Assembly: GCA_002343395.1 (NCBI GenBank)
Contig: DDSN01000143.1
Location: forward strand, 1-64,000
From: Hyphomonadaceae bacterium UBA2389
GTDB taxonomy: Bacteria > Pseudomonadota > Alphaproteobacteria > Caulobacterales > Aquidulcibacteraceae
Direction of reading: 5' to 3'
DNA length: 64,000 bases
Below, piece by piece: positions 45,568-54,540 of this stretch (positions are counted from its first letter, which is position 1; every line of letters starts with the position of its first letter). Under the pieces are notes generated by a model. That model was not told where the DNA came from, made no database searches, and worked only from the letters and a program-made list of their open reading frames with translations. Made by a program: the position numbers and the translations under genes.

Positions 45568-46251
45568 TTAACCCTCTCCGTCACCCCACCACGCCTGCAT
45601 TTTTTGCAGCGCGCGTTTGGCGATTGCCAACGACACCGGTTTCGCCCCGCGAACAAGGCCAGTTTCCAATGCCTCCACCCACGCCCTTGCCGCCGCGAAC
45701 GTGCGCGGCAACCGCCTGGCGAGGTACTTGGCCGCATCATCACTCAAGAGAATGAATTGTTCGCGACAAATTCGACGCAAAATCACTTCCATGAGCGCTT
45801 CATCGGGTTCGCCGAGGCGAGCTACCGGCAACGCCGCGAGGCGGGATCGCAGGTCCGGGGAGGTTGCGCTCCACGCCGCCGGCGGTTGATCGCCGGTTAA
45901 CAACACCGCACCGCCCTCCGCCCGCGCGCGATCAAGAAGCCGCCAAAGCAGCCCCCCATCTGCCATGGACGCGTCATCTATGACGATGCGCCCATGCGCA
46001 TCATCGAAAATGTCATTGGCGCAGACAAGGTCAGCACCGCCGTCAACCTGCCGTGCGCCGGCCTCAAGCGCCCAAGCCAGAGCGATATGCGTCTTTCCTG
46101 ATCCTTGCGGCCCCACGAGGGCTAAAGCCCCCCCCGGCCAATTGCGCCAATCCGTCAGCAAACGCGCCGCGTCCCTGTTCGCCTCCGCTACCACTAACGT
46201 GTCGGGCGAGCGCTCGCCCATGCGGAATTCAAACAACCGCGGGTGCTGCAT
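45568..46251 (-). CDS. hdaA: DnaA-inactivating regulator HdaA (Hda homologue)
   Basis: The product has 227 residues and is a single AAA+ module related to DnaA domain III. Walker A is VGPQGSGKTHIA, Walker B is GRIVIDDAS, and the sensor region is LLTGDQPPAAW with the arginine finger in PDLRSRL. Hda with the DNA clamp stimulates ATP hydrolysis by DnaA to block re-initiation. The usual N-terminal clamp motif (QLxLPL-like) is not seen; QHPRLF at 2-7 may serve. It is followed by ppk-ppx. Confidence 0.9.
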   Translation of the reverse strand: MQHPRLFEFRMGERSPDTLVVAEANRDAARLLTDWRNWPGGALALVGPQGSGKTHIALAWALEAGARQVDGGADLVCANDIFDDAHGRIVIDDASMADGGLLWRLLDRARAEGGAVLLTGDQPPAAWSATSPDLRSRLAALPVARLGEPDEALMEVILRRICREQFILLSDDAAKYLARRLPRTFAAARAWVEALETGLVRGAKPVSLAIAKRALQKMQAWWGDGEG

Positions 46252-46262
46252 GGCGAACGGCG

Positions 46263-47336
46263 CTATCTCCCGCTCGCGCGAAGAGTGGGTCCGTAAGCGC
46301 TACGGTCCAGGCTCACGCCGCGGCGTGCGAGTTCCGCCGCCAGTTGCGTCTCGTCCCCTACAAACGCAAAGGATACAAGCGCGCCTTGGGTGCCAACCGC
46401 CTCGATCCGAATCTCGGAGATGATGGTCGCGGCAGCTCCTTCAAGCGCATCCTTGATACGCTCCCATTGTCTCTGATCGGCATAGATCGCAGACGCCGAC
46501 ATGCGCGAGCGCTGACCGCTGCCTGTCGCCAAGCGCGCCTTCCAGTCATTCTGAATGCGCGCGTTCGCCTGCTCCGCGAGCGACGCGAGCGCAGCGCGCA
46601 ACGCACCCGCATCAGCGCCATTGATCCGCGCCGTCACCTCGCCGCGATCGCGGCGCGCGTTCGAGTCAACCTCGGTGAGCGTGGCGGTCGCGGTTTGACC
46701 TTGGACGCGCAACGCCGCGAACAGCGCTGACGCGGCCCCAGCGCTCTGCGCGGCTGCTTGCGCGGCGGGCCAACCTGCAGCGCCTTGCACGGTTTCCGGC
46801 GCAGTCGCGAGCGGGGCGAGTTCGTCGCCAAAGCCGCCCTGCGTCCACACCTGTCGCCACGTCGCAAGTGTTTCGGGAGGAGTATCTGGCGCCGCCGTCG
46901 GCGCCACCAAGACCGGTGAGGTACGCGTGTCGACTACCGTCAGATTGTTCTGGCGCAACAGCGTGCGAATGCTGGACGGATCAAAGCGAACCGTAAGGCG
47001 CCCGATATAGCGGGTGCCAGAGCGGCGCTCCTCCTCGACGTCTACGCTTAACACCAGCCGATCAAGCGCGGCTGCGTCGACTTGTGGGGGGCCGCCACGG
47101 GCGGTCAGCTCCTGAGGGACGGTGAGACGACGCACCAAGCGCTCGTAGCCTTGCCGCTGAGCCGCCGCGAAACCCGCCTCACGCGCGGCCGCAGCGTTCG
47201 CCGCGGTCTCGTCAACCGCCACACCGCCCACGGCATAGACGTTGTCGCGGGTCTGGGCGCTGGCCTCCGCAGGCGCCAGAGCGCACAAAGCGCCCAGAAA
47301 AAGGGCGGTGAACGCGGCCTTGAGCATGCCTCTCAT
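46263..47336 (-). CDS. DUF2066 family exported protein
   Basis: The product has 357 residues and a signal peptide (ending near ASAQ). The mature part fits DUF2066: an N-terminal block with VYAVGGVAVDETAANAAAAREAGFAAAQ, then VSVDVEEERRSGTRYIGRLTVRFD. No catalytic motif is visible. GAGG seven bases before ATG 47336 fixes the start. It lies just upstream of hdaA (11 bases) and divergent from purM, a recurrent alphaproteobacterial arrangement. The function is unknown. Confidence 0.82.
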   Translation of the reverse strand: MRGMLKAAFTALFLGALCALAPAEASAQTRDNVYAVGGVAVDETAANAAAAREAGFAAAQRQGYERLVRRLTVPQELTARGGPPQVDAAALDRLVLSVDVEEERRSGTRYIGRLTVRFDPSSIRTLLRQNNLTVVDTRTSPVLVAPTAAPDTPPETLATWRQVWTQGGFGDELAPLATAPETVQGAAGWPAAQAAAQSAGAASALFAALRVQGQTATATLTEVDSNARRDRGEVTARINGADAGALRAALASLAEQANARIQNDWKARLATGSGQRSRMSASAIYADQRQWERIKDALEGAAATIISEIRIEAVGTQGALVSFAFVGDETQLAAELARRGVSLDRSAYGPTLRASGR

Positions 47337-47419
47337 TGCGGAACCTCGATGTGCGCTGCTAGGCCGACCCTAGCCGGCGCGGAATCGCCGATCAATGTGG
47401 CGGCTTGTGGACTCATGAA

Positions 47420-48445
47420 ATGACCAATCCCACCAATGGCCTGACTTACGCCCAAGCCGGGGTTGATATCGACGAAGGCGAGCGGCTGGTCGAACTGATC
47501 AAGCCGGCCGCCCGATCCACCGCCCGACCGGGTGCGGCGGCCGCTCTGGGCGGATTCGCGGCAGTCTTCGACCCCAAAGCCGCGGGTTTCAGGGACCCGA
47601 TCTTCCTGGCCACGACGGATGGGGTCGGCACCAAGCTCAAAATCGCCATCGAGAGCGGCCGCCACGAAACGGTGGGGATCGATCTTGTCGCCATGTGCGT
47701 CAACGACCTTTCCGCCCAGGGGGCTGAGCCGCTGATGTTTTTGGACTACTACGCGACTGGCAAGCTCAACGCCGACCAGGCCGCCGAGGTCGTGCATGGC
47801 ATCGCCGAAGGCTGCCGGCAGGCGGGGGCAGCGCTCGCGGGCGGCGAGACGGCGGAAATGCCGGGCATGTACGGCAAGGGCGACTACGACCTCGCCGGCT
47901 TCGCCATAGGCGCCGCTGAACGCGGGACGCTTCTGCCGCATGTGAATGAGATGCAGGCGGGCGACGCGATCATCGGCATCGCATCGAGCGGCCCGCATTC
48001 CAACGGCTATTCGCTGGTGCGCAAGATCGTCGAGCGCAGCGGAATTGGTTGGGAGGAACCCGCGCCGTTTGAAACTGGCAAGACGTTGGCCGAGGCACTG
48101 CTCTCGCCGACGCGCATTTACGCCAAAGCGCTGAAGCCCGTATTCGACGCCAAACTCGCGAAGGGCGCCGCCCATATCACCGGCGGCGGTCTGATCGAGA
48201 ACACGCCGCGCGCGCTGCCCGATCACCTGGCGGCGAGTTTTGATTGGAACGCGTGGAAGCGCCCTGCCGTGTTTGAGTGGCTGCAATCTGTTGGCGGCGT
48301 GCCCGAAGAGGACATGCGCCGCACATTCAATCTTGGCATTGGTTTCGTGCTGATCTCAGCACCCGAACACGCGGCGCGCGTCATCGCGTCGCTCGCTCAC
48401 AACGGCGAGCACGCGGTCAAAATTGGCGTGTTGAAGCCCGCGTGA
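47420..48445 (+). CDS. purM: Phosphoribosylformylglycinamidine cyclo-ligase (AIR synthetase)
   Basis: The product has 341 residues. It closes the imidazole ring in purine synthesis (FGAM to AIR, ATP-dependent). The PurM fold motifs are present: [59 protein letters not shown] and [15 protein letters not shown]. The start is ATG 47420; a TTG at 47405 is also possible. The stop overlaps the purN start (GTGA), so the two enzymes are coupled. Confidence 0.97.
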   Translation: MTNPTNGLTYAQAGVDIDEGERLVELIKPAARSTARPGAAAALGGFAAVFDPKAAGFRDPIFLATTDGVGTKLKIAIESGRHETVGIDLVAMCVNDLSAQGAEPLMFLDYYATGKLNADQAAEVVHGIAEGCRQAGAALAGGETAEMPGMYGKGDYDLAGFAIGAAERGTLLPHVNEMQAGDAIIGIASSGPHSNGYSLVRKIVERSGIGWEEPAPFETGKTLAEALLSPTRIYAKALKPVFDAKLAKGAAHITGGGLIENTPRALPDHLAASFDWNAWKRPAVFEWLQSVGGVPEEDMRRTFNLGIGFVLISAPEHAARVIASLAHNGEHAVKIGVLKPA

Positions 48446-49008
48446 AAAAACGGACCGCAATACTCATTTCCGGGCGCGGATCGAACATGCGCGCGTTGAT
48501 CGAGGCCAACCAAGATGCGTATGAAGTCGTCCTGGTCATCTCCAACCGACCCGACGCCGAAGGCCTGGGTCTCGCACGCGCCCTAGGCGTCGAAGCGCTC
48601 GCCCTCGATCACAAATCCTTCGGCAAAGACCGCGAGGCGTTTGAACGAGAAATGGACGCCATTCTGCGGGCGCGCGGAATCGAACTCGTGGCGCTCGCTG
48701 GCTTCATGCGTGTTTTAACGCCCTTCTTTGTGCGCGCCTGGGCGGGGCGTCTCGTCAACATCCACCCTTCGCTGTTACCCAAATTTCCAGGCACGGAGAC
48801 CCATGCGCGCGCCTTGGCGGCAGGGGAGAACGAACACGGCTGCACCGTGCATTTGGTGGTCGAAGAGGTCGACGCCGGCGAGATCATCGGTCAAGCGAAG
48901 ATGCCTGTTCTGCACGGCGATACGCAGGAGATGCTGGCAAGGCGTGTGTTGGCTCTAGAACACGAGCTCTATCCGCGTTGCCTCGCGCAAGTTGCGCGGA
49001 AGCTCTGA
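48442..49008 (+). CDS. purN: Phosphoribosylglycinamide formyltransferase
   Basis: The product has 188 residues. It transfers a formyl group from 10-formyltetrahydrofolate to GAR. Motifs are [14 protein letters not shown] (phosphate loop), [21 protein letters not shown] (catalytic His) and [11 protein letters not shown] (catalytic Asp). The start is GTG 48442, overlapping the purM stop by four bases; the frame is open further upstream but that part lies within purM. Confidence 0.96.
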   Translation: MKKRTAILISGRGSNMRALIEANQDAYEVVLVISNRPDAEGLGLARALGVEALALDHKSFGKDREAFEREMDAILRARGIELVALAGFMRVLTPFFVRAWAGRLVNIHPSLLPKFPGTETHARALAAGENEHGCTVHLVVEEVDAGEIIGQAKMPVLHGDTQEMLARRVLALEHELYPRCLAQVARKL

Positions 49009-49146
49009 TGCTCCGCGAGCGCAGCGCGTACGGCAATCGTTCCGCTTGGGCGCAAACTCACAGCACGACCTAGGCACGACGTCCGCTTCTGGCGAGACGA
49101 CTAAACCGCGCAAGGCTATATCTCAGCAAAACGAGGAGAATGACCC

Positions 49147-49956
49147 ATGGCTGAACGCGACTACGTGCTCGGCACCCATGACGACGAAATCTACCGCCTT
49201 GGTTTTCAACACCGCGTCTGGCGCCCGCGCGCGCTCGACGCCTGGACGCGCGCGCGCATCGGCGATGGCTCCAAGGTGATCGATTTTGGCGCGGGCCCCG
49301 GCTTCGCCACCATGGACCTCGCCGAGATCGTGGGGCCCCACGGAAAGGTGTATGCGCTGGAGCGCTCCCGGCGCTTCCTCGACACCCTGGAGGCGCAGGC
49401 CATGGCGCGCGGCTTCGCCCAGGTCGCGCCGCACGAGATCGACGTCACAACGGACGCGATCCCAGTCACGGACGCCGACGCTGCCTGGGTGCGCTGGGTG
49501 TTCGCGTTCTTGCCTGACCCGAAGGCGGCGCTGAAAAAACTAGTGGGCGCCCTGCGCCCGGGCGGCGCGCTCGTGGTGCATGAGTACATCGATTACCAGA
49601 CGTGGCGGCTCTCGCCGCGCGCGCCAAATTTCGAACGGTTCGTGGAGGAGGTCGTCGCCAATTGGCGCGGCTCAGGCGGCGAACCGGATATCGGACGCAA
49701 CCTGCCCGCTTGGCTTATTGAACTCGGCCTAAAACTCGAGAGCTTTAAGCCCCACGTCGACATCGTCTCCAAGGATGACAATGTGTGGCGCTGGCCGATT
49801 GGGTTCTTCGATATCCACATCGATCGCTTGCTTGAGCTCAACCGCATCACGTCGGAGACCGCACGCGACATGCGCGAAGAGTTCGCGCGCGTCTCCGCTC
49901 AACCTGGCACCTTGATGGTGACGCCGCTTGTGATCGAGATCATTGCCCGAAAATAA
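49147..49956 (+). CDS. Class I SAM-dependent methyltransferase (UbiE-like)
   Basis: The product has 269 residues. The Rossmann SAM site is VIDFGAGPGFATMDLAE, followed by the acidic loop ALERS and a motif-II-like VRWVFAFLPDP and LRPGGALVVHEY. The C-terminal half (about 150-269) is helical and may form the substrate pocket. The target is not evident. GAGGAGAATGACCC gives a strong ribosome site. It stands alone after purN, with 138 bases between that show nothing clear. Confidence 0.85.
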   Translation: MAERDYVLGTHDDEIYRLGFQHRVWRPRALDAWTRARIGDGSKVIDFGAGPGFATMDLAEIVGPHGKVYALERSRRFLDTLEAQAMARGFAQVAPHEIDVTTDAIPVTDADAAWVRWVFAFLPDPKAALKKLVGALRPGGALVVHEYIDYQTWRLSPRAPNFERFVEEVVANWRGSGGEPDIGRNLPAWLIELGLKLESFKPHVDIVSKDDNVWRWPIGFFDIHIDRLLELNRITSETARDMREEFARVSAQPGTLMVTPLVIEIIARK

Positions 49957-50012
49957 ACGTGATCGCAGTGTCGGCTTGCATGCGTCGCGCCGCGACTTTG
50001 GAGAAATTTCCC

Positions 50013-50129
50013 ATGGCCGAAAAGAACACCACGCAGAAGCCCGCGCCCGGCAAGAAGCCGGTTCCCGGCGGTAAAGACGCCAAGCCTGTCGGCAAAGCCG
50101 AAGGCAAAGGCGGCGGCGGGAAGAAGTGA
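50013..50129 (+). CDS. Small Lys/Gly/Pro-rich protein (38 residues)
   Basis: The product has 38 residues, starting MAEKNTTQKPAPGKK and ending GKGGGGKK. About a third of it is lysine, with the rest mostly Gly, Pro and Ala; it has no hydrophobic core and should be disordered and strongly basic. A good ribosome site (GGAGAAA) precedes the ATG, and a 10-bp hairpin follows the stop, which together suggest a true gene. It may bind nucleic acid, by inference from charge only. Confidence 0.6.
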   Translation: MAEKNTTQKPAPGKKPVPGGKDAKPVGKAEGKGGGGKK

Positions 50130-50138
50130 CCTAGCCAG

Positions 50139-50163
50139 GCGGGGAGCGATAAGCGCTCCCCGC
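50139..50163. terminator. Hairpin between the small ORF and ndk
   Basis: A perfect 10-bp stem (GCGGGGAGCG at 50139-50148, CGCTCCCCGC at 50154-50163) with a five-base loop lies between two converging genes. Neither side has a long T tract, so it may only slow polymerase or block decay. A terminator role for both genes is likely but not certain. Confidence 0.55.
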
Positions 50164-50175
50164 ATCTTGCGTCTG

Positions 50176-50598
50176 TTAGCCTACGATCTCTTGGTCGTTG
50201 AAGAAAAAGGCAATCTCGCGTTCCGCGTTCTCCAGACTGTCCGAGCCGTGAACGGAGTTTGCTTCGATCGATTCTGCGAACATCTTGCGGATCGTGCCTT
50301 CCGCCGCGTTCGCTGGATTGGTGGCACCCATAACGTCGCGATACTTGGCGACCGCGCTTTCACCTTCCAGCACCTGCACCACGACAGGTCCCGAGATCAT
50401 GAATGTGACCAAATCACGAAAGAATGGCCGCTCCTTGTGAACGGCGTAGAAGCCCTCGGCCTGGCCCTCCGACATCCAAAGCCGTTTTTGCCCCACAATG
50501 CGCAGACCTGCTTTCTCGATCACCGCGTTGATCGCGCCGGTAAGATTGCGCTTGGTCGCGTCCGGCTTGAGGATCGAGAGTGTACGTTCGACGGCCAT
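50176..50598 (-). CDS. ndk: Nucleoside diphosphate kinase
   Basis: The product has 140 residues. It moves the gamma phosphate from ATP to other (deoxy)nucleoside diphosphates. The family start [16 protein letters not shown] is present and the phospho-histidine lies in NSVHGSDS. The length is standard. GGAG precedes the ATG by about 13 bases. It makes the triphosphates that the reductase product needs, but is not near the NrdJ-like gene. Confidence 0.97.
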   Translation of the reverse strand: MAVERTLSILKPDATKRNLTGAINAVIEKAGLRIVGQKRLWMSEGQAEGFYAVHKERPFFRDLVTFMISGPVVVQVLEGESAVAKYRDVMGATNPANAAEGTIRKMFAESIEANSVHGSDSLENAEREIAFFFNDQEIVG

Positions 50599-50701
50599 GA
50601 ATTTTCGGGCTCCGGCAGGGAATAGAAATCAGGGAGCGCGGTCTATAGCTGCACCGCAGCATCGAGCCAAGTGCGTCAGAACCGCCGCGAGAATTCGAGT
50701 T

Positions 50702-50998
50702 CTAAAAACAACTCAATGACGAAACGTTGCCGTCCATATCAACAATGATGTTGAGCCGCTCAGGCCGAAAATCCTCGGTCACCATGGTTTCGGGCGTAAT
50801 GATGCGCGCGCCCACCGGCAATGTTGTCTGATCGATCTGGGCAGCAGGGGCCCCCAACAGGAACTCGAAGGCCGACGCACCGCAAATGTCCTGGCGCGTC
50901 GCCTCTTCCGCCGTTTCGGGCGGCGGATCGCCAGTCGGTTGTTGTGGCGAACACGCGATGACGCCCAGCGCAACCGCAGCCATTGCGAAAAACCGCAT
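50702..50998 (-). CDS. I78-family peptidase inhibitor lipoprotein (first copy)
   Basis: The product has 98 residues. A lipoprotein signal ends VIAC (Cys16). The mature part is an I78-type inhibitor: DICGASAFEFLLGAP, then LPVGARIITPETMVTEDFR, ERLNIIVDMDG and a closing Cys that would pair with the first. Such proteins block serine peptidases. AGGAGG directly before the ATG overlaps the stop of the upstream copy, so translation is coupled. It is the end of the pepA-holC-inhibitor run. Confidence 0.88.
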   Translation of the reverse strand: MRFFAMAAVALGVIACSPQQPTGDPPPETAEEATRQDICGASAFEFLLGAPAAQIDQTTLPVGARIITPETMVTEDFRPERLNIIVDMDGNVSSLSCF

Positions 50999-51007
50999 CC
51001 TGTCCTC

Positions 51008-51328
51008 CTACCCGCAACTCAAGCGCTCGACCTTGCCGTCACGGTCAAGATGCACGTTAAGCCTCTGAGCGCTGTAGTCCATTGTCACGACACAGTTAAA
51101 GCAAATCACGCGCGCGCCCTGCGGGAGGGCTGACCGATCAATACACGCGCCATCAGCTCCAACCAAACTCTGATGCGCCGCCATCTGGCACGTATCCGGC
51201 GGGGGGCGCTCTATAGCATCGCGTTGTTGCTGATTGGCCAAGCGCTCGAGATCGCGATAGGTGGCCTGCTGCGGACCACAGGCAGACCCCAGCAGCACGA
51301 AACTCGCGAGCATCATCCATTTTCTCAT
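51008..51328 (-). CDS. I78-family peptidase inhibitor lipoprotein (second copy)
   Basis: The product has 106 residues with a lipoprotein signal ending GSAC. The I78 fold is recognisable (HQSLVGADG, LPQGARVICFNC, AQRLNVHLDRDGK), but the CGA start reads TCQMA and there are extra cysteines (ACID, CFNC), so a second disulfide is possible. ATG 51328 overlaps the holC stop by four bases (ATGA), with GGGAGAAG as ribosome site. In-frame starts further upstream lie inside holC. It is a paralogue of the copy at 50702. Confidence 0.82.
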   Translation of the reverse strand: MRKWMMLASFVLLGSACGPQQATYRDLERLANQQQRDAIERPPPDTCQMAAHQSLVGADGACIDRSALPQGARVICFNCVVTMDYSAQRLNVHLDRDGKVERLSCG

Positions 51329-51768
51329 GCTTGCTTCTCCCATCGACCCGCGCTGTTCTCCCTCCAATAGGACGCCTCAACGCCAAGCGCCTTGGCTTCT
51401 TTCCAACGCCGCCGCGCCGCGCCTAAGGCGGTTTCGTCACGACCGTCGAACAACAAGCAGGCGCGCTCAAAACCTTCGAGATCGCCAGGCTCGGCGCCGT
51501 CGACCAAAAACAAAGCATGCGCGCCATTTGGGTTGCCAGCATCAAGCGTCAGCCACACCGGTTGGCGGGTCGGGTCGCCGTCGCGCGCGTGCGGCACGAA
51601 ACTGTCGTCGCGAAACGTCCAGATCGCTTCGTCGAGATGCGCCAAACGTTCCAGCGACCCCGCACGAACAAGGGCACGCCAGCCGCGCTGCAAGCACTTC
51701 TCCAAAAGCGGCGGCAGCGCCCGTTCCAACTCTGATCGTTCAAGATGATAGAACCAAAGCTCCGCCAT
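51325..51768 (-). CDS. holC: DNA polymerase III subunit chi (HolC)
   Basis: The product has 147 residues. The chi fold starts AELWFYHLERSELERALPPLLEKCL, and the middle has WTFRDDSFVPHARDGDP, the usual loop, then ALFLVDGAEP. Chi joins the clamp loader to SSB on the lagging strand. Its start overlaps the pepA stop by one base (TGATG), a common alphaproteobacterial pairing. The 3' end overlaps the second inhibitor gene. Confidence 0.93.
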   Translation of the reverse strand: MAELWFYHLERSELERALPPLLEKCLQRGWRALVRAGSLERLAHLDEAIWTFRDDSFVPHARDGDPTRQPVWLTLDAGNPNGAHALFLVDGAEPGDLEGFERACLLFDGRDETALGAARRRWKEAKALGVEASYWRENSAGRWEKQA

Positions 51769-53261
51769 CAGTCCTCGTATCGGCTCGCAATCAGGCGGTT
51801 CAGCAGACGAACCCCATATCCAGTCGCCCAGGCAGGGGAAAGTGGATCCTCATAAGGACCAGGTTTTGAGGCTGTTCCGGCTATGTCGATATGCGCCCAG
51901 GGCACGCCATCCCTGACAAACCGCTTGATAAATTGCGCACCGACGATCGACCCCGCGGCGGGCTTGCCGGAGATGTTCTTCATGTCCGCGTTGGGGCTGT
52001 CGATCATCTTGTCGTATCCGGCGCCCAGCGGCAATCGCCATACCGGCTCTCCTTCGCTTTGCCCCGCCGCGACTATGGCATTGGCGAGATCTTCGTCATT
52101 CGCGAAAAGACCCGCATGATCATGTCCCAGCGCCACGATTACAGCGCCAGTCAATGTCGCGAGATCAATGACAGCGGAGGGATCAAACTTATCCTGCGCA
52201 TACCACACTGCATCCGCGAGAATAAGCCGGCCTTCCGCGTCAGTGTTTAACACTTCAATTGTCTGACCCGACATTGTGTGGACAATGTCGCCCGGCCGTT
52301 GCGCATTGGCGCCTGGCATGTTCTCGACCAGCGCGACCACGCCCACAACATTAGCTTTGGCTTTCCGCGTCGCGATCGCCTTCAGGGCGCCGGCGACTGC
52401 CGCAGCGCCGCCCATGTCGCCCTTCATCTCATCCATCGCCGCTGCTGGCTTGATCGAGATGCCGCCGGTATCGAAGGTAACGCCCTTGCCGACGAGCGCG
52501 ATAGGCTTGCCGCCTTTCGCCGACGAGCCTGACCACTTCATGGTGACAAGCCGCGCCGGGCGCGCAGAACCTTGCGCAACGCCGAGGAGAGCGCCCATGC
52601 CGAGTTTCTCCATGGTCGGAACATCAAGCACGTCCACTTCGACGCCGAGCGTTTCCAGGTCGCGCAGCCGCTCAGCAAAACTCTCGGGATACAAAACGTT
52701 CGCTGGCTCACTCACCAAGTCTCGGGCGAAATACACGCCATCGACGATCGCGCTGTCCTTCTCCGCGCGCGCGCGCGCGGCAGCCGTTCCATCCATCATG
52801 ATTTCGACCGCAGCGAGGCTGGCGGTCTGTTCAGGCTTCATCTTCGTGCGGTATGCATCGAAACGATAAGAGGCGAGGCGCGCGCCCATGGCCGCATGCG
52901 CGCCGGCCTCCGCCTTCGATACATTAGGCAGCGCGTCCGGCTGCAGCACCAACTTCTCCGCACCCGACGTTATTGTGCGCCGAACCGCGTGGCCCGCCCA
53001 GCGTTCCACCGCCATACTGTCCGCGCTCTCCGGCTTGCCGACCCCGATCACCAGGATGCGCGAGAACTCGACGCCCTCGGGCGCCAAAACGTCGATGGCC
53101 GATCCCAAGCCGCCTGTGAACCGAACCGCCTTCATGGCCTTGGCGATCCTCCCGCCGGTCGCCGCGTCTAGAGCCTGCGCCGCGGGCAGGAGTTGCCCGC
53201 CCTCACCGGCCATCACGGCAACCACATCCCCGCCGCCGGCGGTCACAAATCGAACGTCCAT
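51768..53261 (-). CDS. pepA: Leucyl aminopeptidase PepA (M17)
   Basis: The product has 498 residues: an N-terminal alpha/beta domain and a C-terminal catalytic domain with two metal ions. Metal and catalytic residues are seen in LVGKGVTFDTGGISIKP, MKGDMGGAAAV and NTDAEGRLILADA. It removes N-terminal residues from peptides in the cytoplasm; some PepA proteins also bind DNA. I start at ATG 53261; the frame is open to 53309. The next gene on that side is lptF, divergent, with 148 bases between. Confidence 0.95.
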   Translation of the reverse strand: MDVRFVTAGGGDVVAVMAGEGGQLLPAAQALDAATGGRIAKAMKAVRFTGGLGSAIDVLAPEGVEFSRILVIGVGKPESADSMAVERWAGHAVRRTITSGAEKLVLQPDALPNVSKAEAGAHAAMGARLASYRFDAYRTKMKPEQTASLAAVEIMMDGTAAARARAEKDSAIVDGVYFARDLVSEPANVLYPESFAERLRDLETLGVEVDVLDVPTMEKLGMGALLGVAQGSARPARLVTMKWSGSSAKGGKPIALVGKGVTFDTGGISIKPAAAMDEMKGDMGGAAAVAGALKAIATRKAKANVVGVVALVENMPGANAQRPGDIVHTMSGQTIEVLNTDAEGRLILADAVWYAQDKFDPSAVIDLATLTGAVIVALGHDHAGLFANDEDLANAIVAAGQSEGEPVWRLPLGAGYDKMIDSPNADMKNISGKPAAGSIVGAQFIKRFVRDGVPWAHIDIAGTASKPGPYEDPLSPAWATGYGVRLLNRLIASRYED

Positions 53262-53409
53262 GGAATCTCTTACCTCTGAGCACGTGACGGGCGCATCGCC
53301 CCGCTTCAAGCCTGATCGTCGCAGTGGTAGCCATGCCGAGCGCCATTGAAAAGCTGACCAATGCGGTTAGGGAAACGACCTGGACGGTGTCGCTAGGCGA
53401 AGGGATGCG

Positions 53410-54540
53410 ATGAACACGATTGCCGCTTACGTGTTTCGCCAAGCGTTAGGGCCGCTTTTAGCGATCCTCGGCGCGCTGGCCGCCATCGCCATCCTCACCC
53501 AGGGGCTCAACCAACTCGACATCATCATAACGAACCGAAGCGCCGGACTCGCGTTCGCCTGGGTCACAATCCTTGCGTTACCGCAACTAATCTCCCTCAT
53601 CCTGCCCATGGCCGTCTTCATAGCGGTGGTTTATGCGCTGAACCGCATGCACCGAGAGAGCGAGGTCGCGGTGCTGTACGGCGCGGGCGTGTCCCGCCAA
53701 CGGATCGCGGGTCCGATCATCCAGTTGGCGACGCTGGCGGCCCTCGTTCACCTAGCGATCAATGTCGTTATCCAGCCAGCAGCTTTCACGGAACGTCGCG
53801 AGGTCCTTTTTGACCTGCGCACCGACATTGCGTCGAGCCTCATTCAAGAGGGATCGTTCACCTTTCCCGCGGAGGGACTGACCCTTTACGCGCGGGAACG
53901 CGGTGGCTCTGGCGAGCTCCGCGACCTTCTGATCAACGATGCACGACCAAATCCCGCCATAACCTATACCGCACGCGCGGGCGCGATCGTCACGATTGAG
54001 GGCGCCCCCGCGATCGTGATGCGCGACGGCCAAATCCAACGCCAATCCGAGGATGGTTCCGTCGATGTCCTCGATTTCGACCGCTACATGCTGCAGATGG
54101 GCCGCGTGTTCGAGGAGCCGGAGCTGTTTTTCCTCAAAGCCTCGGACCGCACGCTTTTCGAACTTTTTTTTCCCGATCGCACCGCTCACTACGATCAACG
54201 CAATATTGATCGCTTTTTTGCCGAGGCCCATGCGCGGCTTTCCGCCCCGCTGCTGAGCGTGGCGCTCGCCATGGTCGGTCTGTGTGGCGTCCTGCTCGGC
54301 GAATTTAGCCGCCAGGGCTATGGAAGGCGGATTGCAGCAGCGGCCGTCGTCGCGCTTACCGTGCGCCTGTTTTCGCTGGCGGCAGGAGCGGCAGCCGTTG
54401 AAGAGCCGGACTTGAACATCGTGCAGTACGCCATTCCCCTAAGCGTGATCCTCATCACTGGATTGATGCTGGGTGGCAGAAGCGCGCGGCGGCGCAGACA
54501 TTCCTTAGGGCCATCGGTCCTCGCCGGGGCGCGGCCATGA
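53410..54540 (+). CDS. lptF: LPS export ABC transporter permease LptF
   Basis: The product has 376 residues with six membrane helices and a periplasmic beta-jellyroll (about 125-265) between helices 3 and 4. The YjgP/YjgQ family marks are the N-terminal IAAYVFRQALGP and RESEVAVLYGAGVS coupling helix. It is half of the inner-membrane channel that lifts lipopolysaccharide to LptC. AAGGG before the ATG is a clear ribosome site. The stop overlaps the lptG start (ATGA). Confidence 0.96.
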   Translation: MNTIAAYVFRQALGPLLAILGALAAIAILTQGLNQLDIIITNRSAGLAFAWVTILALPQLISLILPMAVFIAVVYALNRMHRESEVAVLYGAGVSRQRIAGPIIQLATLAALVHLAINVVIQPAAFTERREVLFDLRTDIASSLIQEGSFTFPAEGLTLYARERGGSGELRDLLINDARPNPAITYTARAGAIVTIEGAPAIVMRDGQIQRQSEDGSVDVLDFDRYMLQMGRVFEEPELFFLKASDRTLFELFFPDRTAHYDQRNIDRFFAEAHARLSAPLLSVALAMVGLCGVLLGEFSRQGYGRRIAAAAVVALTVRLFSLAAGAAAVEEPDLNIVQYAIPLSVILITGLMLGGRSARRRRHSLGPSVLAGARP

